Shown here in pieces: positions 63,643 to 64,000 of a stretch of 64,000 nucleotides of DNA (positions are counted from its first letter, which is position 1; every line of letters begins with the position of its first letter). This stretch comes from Paeniglutamicibacter sulfureus (GTDB lineage: Bacteria; Actinomycetota; Actinomycetes; Actinomycetales; Micrococcaceae): NCBI RefSeq assembly GCF_039535115.1, contig NZ_BAAAWO010000001.1, positions 2,728,001 through 2,792,000 on the forward strand, written 5' to 3'. Made by a program: the position numbers and the translations under genes. Below the pieces are notes generated by a model. It saw nothing but the letters and a program-made list of their open reading frames with translations. It had not been told where the DNA came from and searched no databases.

Positions 63643-64000
63643 ATGGAACGGCAGAATGGGCATATGCCCGAGACCGCATCGATCCACCGGTGGCAGACCC
63701 ATCCGGTCACGCCCGAGAACTTCGAGGATTTCGCCGACGTCATCAACCCGACCCGGCGGGACACGCACTGCTGGTGCCTCTCGCACCGCTTGGGCGTCAA
63801 GGACATCGAGGAGCTCGGCGGCGGCAATCGCGAGACCGCCATGCGCAGGCTCTGCGAGCGGGAGAATCCGCCAGGCGTGATCACATACCGCGACGGCGAG
63901 CCCGTCGGGTGGTGCAGCATTGGCCCTCGCGCCGAGATCCCGCGGCTGGCGGCGTCAAAGCTCATCCGGCCCGTGGACGGTGTCCCGGTGTGGAGCATCA
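63643..64000 (+). CDS. GNAT-family N-acetyltransferase, N-terminal part
   Basis: The frame runs off the right edge. The visible 119 residues include VTPENFEDFADVINPTRRDT and WCLSHRLGVKD, then ITYRDGEPVGWCSIGPRAEI, which matches the beta4-beta5 region of GNAT acetyltransferases that bind acetyl-CoA. The start is uncertain: in-frame ATGs lie at 63598, 63643 and 63664, none with an ideal ribosome-binding site. Substrate unknown. Confidence 0.7.
   Translation, partial: MERQNGHMPETASIHRWQTHPVTPENFEDFADVINPTRRDTHCWCLSHRLGVKDIEELGGGNRETAMRRLCERENPPGVITYRDGEPVGWCSIGPRAEIPRLAASKLIRPVDGVPVWSI

Overview
The window is chromosomal DNA of a high-GC Gram-positive bacterium, most probably an Arthrobacter-like member of the Micrococcaceae. 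That is inferred from the strong GC bias at third codon positions, GTG and TTG starts, ATGA-coupled operons, probable leaderless promoters, a PadR-type regulator beside vanillate demethylase genes, and a CouO-type phenylpropanoid cluster of the kind known from Rhodococcus. No rRNA, tRNA, CRISPR array or phage genes were seen.

Most of the window serves catabolism of lignin-type aromatic acids. Left edge (1-1828): pcaF and the start of pcaI, the last steps of the beta-ketoadipate pathway, behind a tandem inverted-repeat operator. 1.9-3.8 kb: a TnpB-like gene with a small Cys-rich ORF coupled to it, in DNA that looks poorer in GC. 4-8.2 kb: a BCCT transporter, an IclR regulator and a PIG-L deacetylase. 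8.4-14.6 kb: two related LysR/MHS-transporter modules, the first with an MBL-fold hydrolase, the second with an arylsulfatase. 17.1-25.4 kb: formylglycine-generating enzyme, DUF3237 protein, Rieske demethylase VanAB, a divergent PadR regulator, a MetF-like reductase, an ABC binding lipoprotein and a LigM-type tetrahydrofolate-dependent O-demethylase. A CTAT-N4-ATAG operator (one site with a single mismatch) precedes four of these transcription units.

25.4-30 kb: a TauA/SsuA-like ABC transporter with two tandem binding lipoproteins. 30.3-36.1 kb: a beta-oxidative deacetylation operon (CoA ligase, MaoC hydratase, acyl-CoA dehydrogenase, CouO-like amidohydrolase, SDR) with a divergent MarR regulator. 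36.3-39.4 kb: molybdate regulator and modABC. 39.5-45.0 kb: pobA, pcaHG, pcaB, pcaD and pcaC, closed by a 22-bp-stem terminator. Read together, ferulate or p-coumarate would be shortened to vanillate or 4-hydroxybenzoate, demethylated or hydroxylated to protocatechuate, and cleaved and processed by pca enzymes to succinyl-CoA and acetyl-CoA.

The right part is more mixed. 45.1-47.2 kb: arsenic genes (aquaporin, ArsR-phosphatase fusion, ArsC, a remnant). 47.3-53.4 kb: NmrA-type reductase, 2-hydroxyacid dehydrogenase, a third LysR/MHS module with a 3-hydroxybutyrate-dehydrogenase-like SDR, and an F420-type NADP reductase homologue. 53.5-61.5 kb: a tricarboxylate module (GntR, TcuA, CitAB-like two-component system, TctCBA). 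61.6-64 kb: an aromatic-aldehyde-type dehydrogenase and a partial GNAT protein at the right edge.

The least expected arrangement is a sulfatase-maturation enzyme placed in the demethylase operon, convergent with its likely client arylsulfatase. This suggests uptake and use of sulfated methoxy-aromatics. That is an inference from gene order and motifs.
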